Shown here: positions 5,527 to 5,660 of the stretch, piece by piece
Layout of the letters: each line of letters starts with the position of its first letter
How positions within the stretch are numbered: position 1 is the stretch's first letter
Source: Bacteroidales bacterium
Lineage (GTDB): Bacteria; Bacteroidota; Bacteroidia; Bacteroidales; Muribaculaceae
NCBI GenBank assembly: GCA_004554255.1
Contig: SFNC01000119.1
Location: 1 to 5,660, forward strand
Direction: 5' to 3'
Length of the DNA stretch: 5,660 nucleotides
The notes under the pieces: model-generated
What the model saw: only the letters and a program-made list of their open reading frames with translations
What the model was told of the DNA's origin: nothing
The model's database searches: none
Position numbers and translations under genes: made by a program

Positions 5527-5553
5527 GCAAAATGTTGCCAGGCAAAGACTTGC
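5527..5553. repeat. Two tandem 12-bp dyads, GCAAA-N3-TTGC
   Basis: GCAAAATGTTGC (5527-5538) and GCAAAGACTTGC (5542-5553) are each internally symmetric (GCAA...TTGC) and repeat with a 15-base period. The junction forms a further perfect dyad, TTGCC-A-GGCAA (5535-5545). The arrangement resembles a paired operator, or an RNA able to fold in alternative ways, in front of a rightward gene outside the window. The sequence from 5554 to 5660 shows no RNA gene, no frame of convincing length and no clear promoter. Confidence 0.4.
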
Positions 5554-5660
5554 GGGGTATTAATCCTAAAATCCGCAACTATCATCCAATACACGATTAA
5601 GGGTAGATTTATGAGTCGTTAGTAGCAGCTTTCAGTAAAAAGCAACAGCACAACATCAAT

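Noticed and set aside
5523..5600. Small plus-strand frame of 25 codons (MCKMLPGKDLRG...)
   Set aside because: No promoter or start region supports it and it runs across the paired dyads; a chance frame is more likely.
5628..5643. Small hairpin GCTTT-N6-AAAGC near the right edge
   Set aside because: Five pairs, mostly A-T, in A-rich sequence; expected by chance and without a T tract.
1..5660. Mobile element, CRISPR array, toxin-antitoxin or defence system
   Set aside because: No transposase, integrase, repeat-spacer pattern, terminal inverted repeats or effector motifs; all complete genes fit known chromosomal families.

Overview
The window looks like chromosomal housekeeping DNA from a member of the order Bacteroidales, possibly a Muribaculaceae-type gut bacterium; the family is a guess from overall feel and was not tested. 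Three things point there: a membrane-anchored DUF6377 regulator, a HU-CCDC81/SPOR fusion protein (both largely Bacteroidetes families), and Bacteroides-type -7 promoter boxes (TAnnTTTG, here TACCTTTG) in both intergenic ends. There are no insertion sequences, CRISPR arrays, tRNAs, rRNAs or phage genes, and no broken genes.

Layout. Bases 1-190 are an intergenic region rich in homopolymer tracts. It holds a leftward promoter, probably serving a gene of which only about five codons lie in the window, and two short direct repeats. Bases 191-1804 (+) encode a 537-residue DUF6377 protein: signal peptide, helical exported domain, one membrane span, and a cytoplasmic part ending in a helix-turn-helix. 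It converges, nine bases apart, on a leftward block of five genes. In their order of transcription these are an HU-CCDC81/SPOR protein (5413 to 4346), a nitroreductase (about 4273 to 3698), a DUF2520 Rossmann-fold protein (3713 to 2922), a KdsC-type HAD phosphatase (2934 to 2410) and a Maf nucleotide pyrophosphatase (2416 to 1814). The last four overlap end to start by 16, 13 and 7 (or 1) bases, so they are almost certainly co-transcribed and translationally coupled. A small hairpin followed by T residues sits on the stop codon of the SPOR gene and may separate it from the other four. Bases 5414-5660 are intergenic: a promoter box practically touching the SPOR start codon, a cluster of TTATCAACA-like (DnaA-box-like) nonamers, and a pair of 12-bp dyads, probably belonging to a rightward gene beyond the window.

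How the genes might work together. The four-gene unit mixes envelope sugar metabolism (KdsC family, Kdo for lipopolysaccharide), nucleotide-pool sanitation (Maf), a flavin reductase and an uncharacterised NAD(P)-binding-fold protein. The SPOR protein would link a DNA-binding-type fold in the cytoplasm to septal peptidoglycan in the periplasm, a role in division or chromosome organisation. The sequence shows no single new pathway or defence system. The most interesting points are the near-leaderless promoter of the SPOR gene, the repeat structures in the two intergenic regions, and the DNA-to-envelope architecture of two of the proteins.
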